The notes under the pieces: generated by a model
What the model saw: the letters and a program-made list of their open reading frames with translations, nothing else
What the model was told of the DNA's origin: nothing
Database searches by the model: none
Position numbers and translations under genes: made by a program
Assembly (NCBI GenBank): GCA_964570825.1
Contig: CAZMZJ010000006.1
Span: 1 to 64,000 of the forward strand
DNA: 64,000 bases
Reading direction: 5' to 3'
Source: UMGS1002 sp964570825
GTDB taxonomy: Bacteria > Bacillota > Clostridia > Oscillospirales > CAG-272
Part shown: in pieces, positions 15,625-24,800 of the stretch
Layout of the letters: the number at the start of each line of letters is the position of its first letter
How positions within the stretch are numbered: position 1 is the first letter of the stretch

Positions 15625-16739
15625 AAACTTACGGTTCCACCCCACTTAGCGACGGCTTTAGTATGCCGGCGGAGTTCGAGCCGCACGACGGCACGGTTAT
15701 GATTTTTCCCGAGCGTCCCGGCTCGTGGCCCTACGGGGCGGCGGATGCACAGCGCGTGTTCGCGCAAATCGCCTCTATTATATCAAAAAGCGAGAAAGTC
15801 TATATGCTCGCAAGCCGGAGAACATACGATGCCGCCCGGGCCGTTCTGCCTCCGGAGGTTGAGGTGCTTGAAATTGATTCGGACGACGCGTGGGCGAGGG
15901 ACACCGCTCCAACCTTTGTGACAAACGGTATCGGCGCGGTTCGCGGCGTCAACTGGCGGTTTAACGCGTGGGGCGGGGAGTATGACGGGCTTTATGCCAA
16001 ATGGGACAAAGACGACGCCCTCGCAAAAGAGTTCTGCGGAAGGACCGGATACGATATTTACGACGCCTCGCCGTTCGTGCTCGAGGGCGGCTCTATTCAC
16101 ACTGACGGAGAAGGGACGCTCATAACGACCGAAGCATGCCTTTTAAGTCCCGGGCGCAATCCCGGGCTTGGCCGCGGGCAGATTGAGGAGAGGCTGCGCG
16201 AATACCTCGGCGTTAAAAAAATCATCTGGCTGCCCCACGGTATCTGGCGCGACGAAACCAACGAACACGTTGACAATATCTGCGCGCCCATCCGCCCCGG
16301 GGAGGTGGTGCTTGCATGGACTGACGATATCGCCGACCCGCAGTACGAGTACTCGAAAAGCTGTCTTGATGTTCTTGAGCGCGAAACTGACGCTGCAGGG
16401 CGGAAAATTACAGTTCATAAGCTGCCGATACCGTCGCATCCTGTCTGTGTCACGGACGATGACCTTAACGGCTACATTTTTGAGGATGGCGAGGACGTCC
16501 GCAAGGAGGGAGAGCGGCTCGCCGCGTCTTACGTCAATTTTTATTTTGCAAACAGCCTGCTGCTGCTTCCGCAGTTCGGGGGAGAGAACGCGGAGAGCGA
16601 CAGGCTTGCATTTGAAATAATGTCGCGGCTCTGTCCGGAGAGAGAGGTAGTGCCGGTTTATGCGCGCCCAATAATACTTGGCGGTGGCAATATCCACTGC
16701 ATAACCCAGCAGATACCGAAAGGAGTAAAAAAAGCTTGA
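15621..16739 (+). CDS. aguA: Agmatine deiminase
   Basis: A 372-residue agmatine deiminase of the guanidino-group-modifying fold. Diagnostic motifs are EFEPHDGTVMIFPERPGSWP at the N-terminus, DDAWARDTAPTFV, VLEGGSIHTDGEGT and the catalytic cysteine in GGGNIHCITQQIPKG at the C-terminus. It hydrolyses agmatine to N-carbamoylputrescine and ammonia. The ATG overlaps the nspC stop (ATGA). Its own stop overlaps the TTG of aguB. Confidence 0.95.
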   Translation: MKTYGSTPLSDGFSMPAEFEPHDGTVMIFPERPGSWPYGAADAQRVFAQIASIISKSEKVYMLASRRTYDAARAVLPPEVEVLEIDSDDAWARDTAPTFVTNGIGAVRGVNWRFNAWGGEYDGLYAKWDKDDALAKEFCGRTGYDIYDASPFVLEGGSIHTDGEGTLITTEACLLSPGRNPGLGRGQIEERLREYLGVKKIIWLPHGIWRDETNEHVDNICAPIRPGEVVLAWTDDIADPQYEYSKSCLDVLERETDAAGRKITVHKLPIPSHPVCVTDDDLNGYIFEDGEDVRKEGERLAASYVNFYFANSLLLLPQFGGENAESDRLAFEIMSRLCPEREVVPVYARPIILGGGNIHCITQQIPKGVKKA

Positions 16740-17611
16740 AAAAAATTACTGTATCGGCGGTTCAGATGCGCTGCACGCCTGATCCCGCGGAAAATCTTGA
16801 GAAGGCGGAACGTCATGTCCGCGCTGCGGCGGCAGCCGGGGCGCAGGTGATACTTTTGCCCGAGCTTTTCGAACGTTCGTATTTCTGCCAGGAGCGGCGG
16901 TATGACTATTACCGCTTTGCTCAGCCTGTCGGGGAAAATCCGGCGGTCAGGCGAATGTCTGCTCTGGCGCGCGAGCTCCGGGCGGTTATCCCTGTCAGCT
17001 TTTATGAGCGTGACGGGAACGTCATGTATAACTCGGTTGCGGTTATCGACGCGGACGGCGCACTGCTCGGCGTCTACCGCAAGACGCACATCCCGGACGA
17101 CCATTTTTATCAGGAAAAATTCTACTTCACCCCGGGAAACACGGGATTCAGAGTCTGGGAAACGAAATACGGGAAAATAGGAGTCGGCATATGCTGGGAC
17201 CAGTGGTTCCCTGAAGCGGCGCGCTGCATGGCGCTTTCGGGAGCCGAAATGATTCTGTATCCTACCGCAATAGGATCGGAACCGCTGCTCGGCTGCGACA
17301 GCATGGGACACTGGCAAAGAACGATGCAGGGACACTCGGCGGCGAATATACTGCCGGTAATTGCGGCTAACAGAGTGGGAGCCGAGAAAGTGCTGCCGTG
17401 CGCCGAGAATGCCGGGCAGTCGTCCGAGCTGCTGTTCTACGGTTCGTCGTTCATGACTGACGAGACCGGCGGGATTGCCGAATCGGCCGGCAGAGAGGGC
17501 GAATGTATTCTGACGCATTCGTACGACCTCGATGAAATTGCGGAAAAGAGGCTGTCGTGGGGAATATTCCGGGACAGAAGACCCGAGTGCTACCTTGCAC
17601 TATGCAAATAA
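16736..17611 (+). CDS. aguB: N-carbamoylputrescine amidase
   Basis: A 291-residue nitrilase-superfamily amidase. The Glu-Lys-Cys triad is visible as the Glu of LLPELFE, the Lys of YRKTHIPDDH and the Cys of GVGICWDQWFPEA. The family splits N-carbamoylputrescine to putrescine, CO2 and ammonia. The TTG start at 16736 overlaps the aguA stop and the next ATG is too far in. It is the last gene of the operon, ending at a strong terminator. With speA and aguA it completes the arginine-to-putrescine route. Confidence 0.95.
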   Translation: MKKITVSAVQMRCTPDPAENLEKAERHVRAAAAAGAQVILLPELFERSYFCQERRYDYYRFAQPVGENPAVRRMSALARELRAVIPVSFYERDGNVMYNSVAVIDADGALLGVYRKTHIPDDHFYQEKFYFTPGNTGFRVWETKYGKIGVGICWDQWFPEAARCMALSGAEMILYPTAIGSEPLLGCDSMGHWQRTMQGHSAANILPVIAANRVGAEKVLPCAENAGQSSELLFYGSSFMTDETGGIAESAGREGECILTHSYDLDEIAEKRLSWGIFRDRRPECYLALCK

Positions 17612-17650
17612 AGAACTGGGAACGCAGGATGCGTTCCCAGTTCTTTATTT
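17611..17650. terminator. Bidirectional terminator after aguB
   Basis: A perfect 15-bp stem (17611-17625 with 17631-17645) and a 5-nt loop. It is flanked by TTTATTT on the plus side and by the complement of AAATA on the other. It separates the polyamine operon from the convergent metal-binding lipoprotein gene. Confidence 0.9.
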
Positions 17651-17692
17651 ACATGACGAATTTTATAATGCCGCTTAAATGCATAATTCATT

Positions 17693-18583
17693 TCATTTCA
17701 TTACTTCCGCGATTAAATCGGCCATTTTCTTCAGATTGTTTATATAGTCGCCGGAAAGAGGGGACAGCTTGATGGTTTTTCCGCCCAGCTCCTCGGCAAA
17801 TGCTTCGGACTGGCTGCTGTCGATTTCTTCCTGATAAAAGATCGCCTTGATGTTCTGTGATTTTGCAAGGTCAATCATTTCCTGCAGATGCTTTGCTGTG
17901 GATTCCTTTCCTTCTTCTTCAAGCGCGAACATGGTAAGTCCGTAATCATCGGCGAGATAGCCGAAAGCGGGATGATATACTATGAAAGTGCGGTTGCTGA
18001 CGCCCTCAAGAGCAGCCCTTATATATGAATCGAGAGCGTCGAGCTCGAGCAGGTATGCGTCTGCATTTTGCCTGAATATTCCGGCATTTTCGGGATCAAG
18101 CACGCTCATTTCCCGCACGATGGATTCTATTATGACCTTGACACGCTTCGGCGACAGCCAGATGTGCGGATCGCGTTCGCCGTCCTCGAAGGTCCTGTCG
18201 GGGTAGACTTTCGCAACTTCATCCCGAAGCGTTATTACCTTAGTTCCGGACGAAACGTTCGGAAGAATATAAGCGTCCTCTGTCTGAACGCCGATTGAAA
18301 AGTACAGATCGGCTTTTTCAAATTTCTCCATTATTATAGGAGTTGGTTCGTAATTTTCCGGACTGCTGCCGGGCGGGACAAGAGTAACAATCTCGACCAG
18401 ATCTCCGCATACGGCCTTCACAAAGGTTTCCTCGGGCACAATTGTGACGGCTACAATGATTTTCCGATTGCTTTTTGTATTTTCTGTATTGCCGCTGCAT
18501 GAAATTCCCGAGAGAGAAAGAAACGTCAGCAGGACGGCCAGTGCGGCAGCCTTAACGGCGTATGCCGTTTTCTTTGAAAACAT
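17693..18583 (-). CDS. Zinc/manganese ABC transporter substrate-binding lipoprotein (ZnuA/TroA family)
   Basis: A 296-residue cluster A-I (TroA/ZnuA) solute-binding lipoprotein with a signal peptide and lipobox LSGISC (Cys29). Expected metal ligands are H140 (RDPHIWLSP) and H204 (VYHPAFGYL), with an acidic ligand probably in the QEEIDSS loop (251-257). The usual first histidine, in the PPG.SPH.YEPTP motif, is replaced by Glu76 (SPENYEPTP). The zinc-chelating His-rich loop of true ZnuA is absent. No permease or ATPase gene adjoins it, so it would have to share one encoded elsewhere. A Fur/Zur-type palindrome overlaps its promoter. Metal: zinc or manganese, not decidable here. Confidence 0.85.
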   Translation of the reverse strand: MFSKKTAYAVKAAALAVLLTFLSLSGISCSGNTENTKSNRKIIVAVTIVPEETFVKAVCGDLVEIVTLVPPGSSPENYEPTPIIMEKFEKADLYFSIGVQTEDAYILPNVSSGTKVITLRDEVAKVYPDRTFEDGERDPHIWLSPKRVKVIIESIVREMSVLDPENAGIFRQNADAYLLELDALDSYIRAALEGVSNRTFIVYHPAFGYLADDYGLTMFALEEEGKESTAKHLQEMIDLAKSQNIKAIFYQEEIDSSQSEAFAEELGGKTIKLSPLSGDYINNLKKMADLIAEVMK

Positions 18584-18611
18584 GATTACTTCTCCTTAAA
18601 ACTATTGAAAA

Positions 18612-18661
18612 TGCAAATCATTTGCAAATTACATTATATAGCAAAAATTAGATTGTGTCAA
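18612..18661 (-). promoter_or_regulatory. SigA promoter overlapped by a 7-1-7 metal-repressor palindrome
   Basis: On the minus strand TTGACA (18661-18656) and TATAAT (18638-18633) are 17 bp apart. Directly downstream, over the predicted transcription start, lies the perfect palindrome TGCAAAT-C-ATTTGCA (18612-18626). A 7-1-7 inverted repeat is the operator design of the Fur/Zur/PerR family, and position and target gene favour a zinc- or manganese-sensing repressor. The half-site differs from the Bacillus Zur, Fur and PerR consensus. Confidence 0.75.
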
Positions 18662-18813
18662 GAGCTTTAAGAAAAATATTCCATATCAGGTAAGCTTAAA
18701 GCAAGCCGTAAAAAACATCGTAACAGTGAATATTGGGCGTGATTTTAATAATTTTATTATAGTATTCCATGACTGCCATAAAATAATAAATGTAGCTATT
18801 TGATTCAATTCTG

Positions 18814-18842
18814 TTGCGGAATTTGTCGGATTATGATATAAT
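18814..18842 (+). promoter_or_regulatory. Probable promoter of the GGDEF gene
   Basis: TTGCGG (18814-18819) and TATAAT (18837-18842) with a 17-bp spacer, about 37 bp before the ATG of the diguanylate cyclase gene. The -35 box is weak. Confidence 0.5.
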
Positions 18843-18878
18843 ATAAAAAATAATTTCGAATTCAGAAAAGGGAGGTAT

Positions 18879-20453
18879 ATGCCAGGGGTGATTTTATATA
18901 ATATCATAGGGATATATTTGTTCATAATGGTCGTGTCCATGGGATATCTGGCTTCGAGTATAAAATCCCTCAACGGTTCGGGTTACTCAAAAGCCATATT
19001 TTCGCTTGGACTTGTTATCTGCATATATATGTTCGGTTATGCTATGGAGCTCAATTCAAATACCGAGGCACAGATACTTTTCTGGAATTATTTCGAATAT
19101 CTCGGCATACCGTATGTTTCGGCTTTCTGGTTTACCGTCGGCTTGATATACACGGGAAGTTTCAATAAATACAGGCTTCCGTTATTGTCGGCGGTCTTCG
19201 GCATACCGGCGGCTTCGACAATTCTGCGCTTTACCAACAATTTGCATCACCTGTATTTTGCATCAGTCGGTTTTACCGCCGACAGATACGGAAAGCTTTT
19301 TATTGTAAAGCAGTTCGGGCCGTGGTATAAGGTTCAGGCTATTTATTCGGTGCTGATGATACTTGCGACATTATGTATTTTTGTTTTCGATCATGTGAAA
19401 AGCAAATACCGCGACGCCGGGCAGATACATTTCATAGCAGCGGCGTCGGCGGTCGCAGTTTCGGGAATGGTCTGTACGTTTCTGAGACCGTACGGATTAT
19501 ACATAGATTACATGGCGCTGTACCTTCCGGTAACCTGCCTGCTTGTCATCATAACCATGATACGATATGATTTCCTCGAAGCAAAATCGATGGCGAGAAG
19601 CAAAGCTTTCGAATCGAACGAAGATGCTATTCTTCTTCTCAACCGGGGCAACAAGGTTATTGATTTCAACAAAAGCGCAAGGCGTCTGTTTTCGGATCTC
19701 GGAGTCAGCCTTTCCGAAGGCTATATAAAAACAATTCTGAAAGGCAATTCGAATTTCTTCGACAAAATTATGAGCGACGATAAAACTGATATTGAGCTGG
19801 AGATGGGTTTAAAGAAAAAGTATTTCGAAATAACGACAAAAAGCGTCGGAAATATGAAAAAATCCAAATGGCGAATAAAATATATCAGGGATGTCACCAT
19901 CGCGCACGAGCTTAACAAAAGCCTTGAGCTGCAGGCGCTTGTCGACGAGCTGAGCGGAATTAACAACCGCCGCGCTTTTATCCAGTACGGAGAAAAAATT
20001 ATTTCTGATTCCGACGCAAACGGGCAGAACGTGCATCTTATCATGATAGACCTTGATTTTTTCAAAAATGTAAACGACCGCTACGGGCATCAGACCGGAG
20101 ATCAGGTCATCAAGCGGCTTGGTATAATTATGAACGAGACCTTCGGTCCGGACAATATTACGGCGCGGCTTGGCGGTGAAGAATTCGGCGTTATCCTGTC
20201 GGGTTTGAATGACGAGAAAGTGCGCAGCATGGCGGAAATTTTTCTGAAAAATGTTGCGTCGTACCAGCATGAATATAACGGCGAAACATTCCATGTGACG
20301 GTAAGCATAGGCATCGCCAAAAAGACGGCTTTCGGACAGACTCTGGGGAATCTTATGAACCGGGCTGACCGGGCGCTTTATATGTCGAAGGACAACGGAC
20401 GGAACTGCATCACCGAATATATGGTATCGGCACATAACAATACGGCTTTCTGA
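18879..20453 (+). CDS. Membrane diguanylate cyclase (7TM-PAS-GGDEF)
   Basis: A 524-residue protein. The N-terminal ~220 residues form about seven membrane helices of the histidine-kinase-like 7TM type, starting with VILYNIIGIYLFIMVVSMGYL split over the membrane. A PAS-like domain (about 235-340; ALLLNRGNKVIDFNKSA-like) and a C-terminal GGDEF domain follow. The active site GGEEF is intact at 432-436, so c-di-GMP synthesis is expected. The RxxD feedback site is absent (GPDN in its place). GGGAGG precedes the ATG. Monocistronic; the glycerate kinase begins 43 bp later. Confidence 0.88.
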   Translation: MPGVILYNIIGIYLFIMVVSMGYLASSIKSLNGSGYSKAIFSLGLVICIYMFGYAMELNSNTEAQILFWNYFEYLGIPYVSAFWFTVGLIYTGSFNKYRLPLLSAVFGIPAASTILRFTNNLHHLYFASVGFTADRYGKLFIVKQFGPWYKVQAIYSVLMILATLCIFVFDHVKSKYRDAGQIHFIAAASAVAVSGMVCTFLRPYGLYIDYMALYLPVTCLLVIITMIRYDFLEAKSMARSKAFESNEDAILLLNRGNKVIDFNKSARRLFSDLGVSLSEGYIKTILKGNSNFFDKIMSDDKTDIELEMGLKKKYFEITTKSVGNMKKSKWRIKYIRDVTIAHELNKSLELQALVDELSGINNRRAFIQYGEKIISDSDANGQNVHLIMIDLDFFKNVNDRYGHQTGDQVIKRLGIIMNETFGPDNITARLGGEEFGVILSGLNDEKVRSMAEIFLKNVASYQHEYNGETFHVTVSIGIAKKTAFGQTLGNLMNRADRALYMSKDNGRNCITEYMVSAHNNTAF

Positions 20454-20495
20454 AAATATGACGCGACATGCTAAAAAAGCGGCGGAGAAGCTTAT

Positions 20496-21623
20496 ATGAA
20501 AAAAATAATCGTCATACCGGACTCGTTCAAGGGAACGATGACATCGGCTGAAAACTGCGAGATATGCCGCCGTGAGATTCTTAACATCTGGCCCGGATGC
20601 GAAGTTCTGACTGTTCCGGTCGCGGACGGCGGGGAGGGAAGCGTGGACTGCTTTCTCGCCGCGCTCGGCGGCGAGAGGAGGACGCTTTGCGTAACCGGAC
20701 CTTTAGGCGACCCGCTTGACGCATATTACGGAATATTGCCGGACGGAGAGACCGCAGTGATTGAAATGGCGGCCGCGGCAGGGCTGCCTCTTGTAGAGGG
20801 ACGGGCGAATCCCATGCTCACCACTACATACGGCGTCGGGGAGCTGATGCTCGACGCGGTGCGTCGCGGCTGCAAAAAAATCATCATGGGACTCGGCGGT
20901 TCGTCCACGAACGACGCAGGCTGCGGCATGGCCGCGGCTCTGGGATATAGATTTTTCCGTGAAAACGGCTGCGCCTTTATTCCGACCGGAGGAACTCTGT
21001 GCGAAGTCGCCCGCATCGAAGGGAACGCGGGGAGCATGAAGGGCGTCGAAACAGTCGCCATGTGCGACATTGATAATCCTCTTTTCGGCGAATCCGGAGC
21101 GGCGTATGTTTTCGCGCCGCAGAAAGGAGCCGACGAGGCGATGGTCAAAAGGCTTGACGAAGGGCTCAGGCATATAGGCGGTATTATCAAGCGTGACCTC
21201 GGAAGGAACGTCGGCAGTCTTCCGGGGGGAGGAGCGGCAGGCGGCATGGGTGCAGGTATGGCGGCTTTCCTCGGCTCTCCGCTTGTAATGGGAATTGAAG
21301 CCGTGCTTGACACTGTGAAATTTGACGGGATGCTGAATGGCGCAGACCTTGTTTTGACCGGAGAGGGAAAGCTTGACGCCAAGTCACTGCGCGGCAAGGC
21401 TGTCATCGGCATTTCACGGCGGGCAAGGGCCGCCGGCGTGCCGGTTGTCGCCATTGTCGGAGGATATGATTCCTGCCTTGACGGCGCGTATTCCGAGGGA
21501 GTGAGCGCGGTATTCAGCATCAGCCGCCTGCCCGAACCGCTGTCGGTCAGCGGCCCGAAGACAAAGGAGAATTTTTCGCTGACAGTGCGGAATATACTGC
21601 GGCTTTTGAATCTGAAAAGCTAA
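20496..21623 (+). CDS. glxK: Glycerate kinase (GarK/GlxK family)
   Basis: A 375-residue class-2-type glycerate kinase. IPDSFKGTMTSAE is the N-terminal family signature, VADGGEGSVDCF follows, and GLGGSSTNDAGCGMA and LVLTGEGKLDAKS are conserved nucleotide/substrate segments. It phosphorylates D-glycerate to 2- or 3-phosphoglycerate, feeding glycolysis from serine or glyoxylate degradation. The ATG 20496 lies after GGCGGAGAAG. Adjacent genes give no pathway context. Confidence 0.93.
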   Translation: MKKIIVIPDSFKGTMTSAENCEICRREILNIWPGCEVLTVPVADGGEGSVDCFLAALGGERRTLCVTGPLGDPLDAYYGILPDGETAVIEMAAAAGLPLVEGRANPMLTTTYGVGELMLDAVRRGCKKIIMGLGGSSTNDAGCGMAAALGYRFFRENGCAFIPTGGTLCEVARIEGNAGSMKGVETVAMCDIDNPLFGESGAAYVFAPQKGADEAMVKRLDEGLRHIGGIIKRDLGRNVGSLPGGGAAGGMGAGMAAFLGSPLVMGIEAVLDTVKFDGMLNGADLVLTGEGKLDAKSLRGKAVIGISRRARAAGVPVVAIVGGYDSCLDGAYSEGVSAVFSISRLPEPLSVSGPKTKENFSLTVRNILRLLNLKS

Positions 21624-21633
21624 TAAGAGATGC

Positions 21634-21664
21634 GGCGGGGGACTTTTTAAGTTTCCCGCCTTTT
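21634..21664 (+). terminator. Intrinsic terminator after glycerate kinase
   Basis: A GGCGGG/CCCGCC stem extended by G-U and AC/GT pairs (21634-21643 with 21651-21660), then TTTT. Confidence 0.75.
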
Positions 21665-21856
21665 GAAAAATCAATAAATTTTGACAAAGACATGAATACT
21701 TTCTGTCATGTATCCTCGGAAAACATTCATATAAATATCACCATGCGGAACATTTGGAGCTTTTGCCCGTCATAATAATTGACAAACAATGACCTGCACC
21801 TGCATATGCAGATGCGGTAAGCCCTCATTTTATTATTCATTCGGGAGGACTTGGAA

Positions 21857-24800
21857 ATGATAACGAAACATAATAGGATGTCCCTACAGAAAACCATGCT
21901 CCGTACAGTAAGCATGCTGCTTTGCGCGCTGATGCTCGCCGGAGTGCTTTCCTCATGCTCGGGAGTGAAAGACAAAGGCGGCAGCAGTTCATCGGAAGGC
22001 TTTGTCTTCTCGGGAGAGGCATATACCGCCGACGGCATTGCCGATCTGCCGGAAGCTCTGTCGTCGGTCACGGTGACGGCGAATAATGATAAGTCAGCCA
22101 TCATACCGGTGAACTCAACCTTTACAATAAAAACCGCAGGTAAAACCGATGCCGCCACTCTTTCGCGGTATCTCACCGTCACGCCGGCGGTTGCTTTCAC
22201 GGTCAGCGCGACATCTGACACCGAGTTTTTGCTGACGCCGAAGGCCGGCAGCCTTGACGCCGGAAAAGTCTACAGCTTCACGGTCGGAGACCCGAACAAT
22301 CCGACGAGCAGCTTTGCCTTCCAGACCGAGAACGAGCTGGTTGTCAAAAGCGTGCTGCCTGCCGACCTTGCGACGAATGTTCCGCTCAACACCGGAATTG
22401 AAATCGCCTTTACTGAGGTGGTCGGAAATGCAAAACTTGAGGAATATATTACTGTTGCGCCAAGCACGCTGGGCAGATTCGAGCTGTACCCTGACGGTAA
22501 AACAGTAGTATTTGTACCAGACCGGAACCTTGAGGCGAACACCGTCTATACCGTAAGCATAAAAAGCGGACTGACATCAGCCTCGGGCAAGAAGCTAGCC
22601 GGGGATTTTTCCGCAAAGTTCCGCACAGGAGTATCCGAGACGACGAGCAGCAGCAACAAGCTGACAATTTATACGGATACATCCGAAACGATATATTCGC
22701 CGGATGAATACCCCACGATTTACTATTCTCTTTATAACTGCAACAACATAACGCCCGTGCAGGACGACGTTTTGGTCACCGTCTACAGCTACTTAAACGC
22801 AGCCGACGCTATCGCGGCTATGAAAGCATACGAATCGGTGCGCGCCGATTATTTGCTGTCGGACGATAATTATTACTTTCCGACAGAAGGACTGGGCAAG
22901 GTGGCCGAGTATAAGATCAAGCCGGTCACTGATAGCAGCAGCGGATATATGAGCCGTATGTATTTCTCGCTTCCAAAGCTTGACAGGGGAATATATTTGC
23001 TCGACTACACCGTGTCTGGCATCTGGAACGGCAAGAGGTATGAGAAAGAAATGCAGATAATGGTTCAGGTCACCGATCTGCGTGTCCATACCGAGAGCTG
23101 CGACGGCAAAACCCTCTTCTGGGTGAACGACATCTCCGGACGCCCTGTTGCGGATGCGCAGATAAGCGCCGAATGCTTCGACCGCGTCGACTTGTGGAAC
23201 ACAGAGGGCGGCAGCGCGGCATATACAAAAGTCACGGGAAAGACAGACGGAGCAGGGCTGGCGCTGCTGAACAACGGCGACAAGAATGCGGCGTATGTCA
23301 GCATCAGCTCGGGCGGCGACGAAACGGTTATTCAGCTCTTGGCAAACGAGGACACCGTACAGAAGTATTTCTGCAAGTATGTCTACACCGACCGCGAGGT
23401 CTATTTCTCGGATGATACCGTCAATTATTACGGCGTAATCACTCCGGGCGGCGAGGAAATTATGCCCTCGAAGCTTTATGTATTTGTAGGCAGCATTCCG
23501 TACGGAACGATTGAGGTTAAGTCTGACGGCACCTTCTCTGGCAGCCTGCCTATCGAGAGCTATACCGGCTACAGCCTTTTCGTCAAGTTCTGCCTTGCCG
23601 ACGGAACATATGTAGCTTCAAAGTATATCCGGGTGACGCAGTCCGAGAAGCCGGTTTACAAGGCTTCGATTGAATTCGACAAGCTGTTTTATGTGTTCGG
23701 AGATACGGTAACCGCCACTCTCACCGCCTCATTCTACGACGGAACCCCCGCGCCGGGGCTGCGGTTCAATGTCATGACATATGGGCCGTTCGGCAGCAGC
23801 AGGGAGGTTGTGACCGGCACAGACGGCAAAGCGTCGGTTTCACTGAAAACAACTGCGTACAAAGAGGCGTCGTCGACATATCCTATGTCAATCGAGTTCT
23901 GCGCGTATCTGTCGGGCTATGAAACCACATCACTTTCGGTATATAAGAGCGTTCTGTATTTTCACAGCGATGTGCAGTTCCGTTCGGCCCGGGTGAACGC
24001 GGATTATTCCGAGCTTTACCTCAATAAAACCGATACCTCAAAAATCAAGACAGAACAAGACCTCACATATCCCGCTTTCCCGGCGAATATATACGGCGGC
24101 GCGGCGGCGGGCAATGTTAAAATCACGCTCTATAAATGCGAATATCAGCGCGTCAGCTCGGGCACATATTACGACCCGATTACCAAAACGACATATAAGA
24201 ATTACTATACTCAGCCGGTGGTAACCGAAATCAGAAGCTACAGCGCAGATTTTGTAAACGGAGTTGTACGGCTCGATCATATAGACGCACAGAATTTCGA
24301 CGGATATTATTATTACACAGCAACATATTACGACGCAAAGAACAACGCGTCATACAGCCTGACGGTTTACGCGACAAGAAATGAATACAGTCCGTCATAT
24401 TACAGCTCGTGGTACAGTTACGACATAGAGCTTGACAAGGACGCCTATTCCGTTGGGGATACAGTAGAGGTGTCATACCTTTACAACAAGCAGCAGGTGC
24501 CGGGTAAAATTCTTTATACGGTTTACGATTCGAACGGCATTGCACAGCAGGCCGTTGTCGAAGGAAGCTATAAATTTACATTCACCGACAGCATGGCGCT
24601 CTATTGCGCCGTATATGCCACGGCGATGGACGGCAGCCGCTACATCTTAAGAAACGTTTCGGTTCCATATGACTACACCCTGAACAACACGCTGAAAATT
24701 CAGATTCTTCCCGACAGCAACACATATGCTCCGGGCCAGAAAGCGGTCGTGACAATCAAGGTCGCCGATAAGAACGGAAATCCTGTCTTAGGAACGGTGA

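Noticed and set aside
16658..17518. Long minus-strand frame opposite aguB
   Set aside because: Arg/His-rich antisense shadow of a conserved nitrilase gene.
20726..21520. Long minus-strand frame opposite glycerate kinase
   Set aside because: It is a Pro/Ser/Ala-rich mirror of a well-conserved gene, typical of an antisense shadow.
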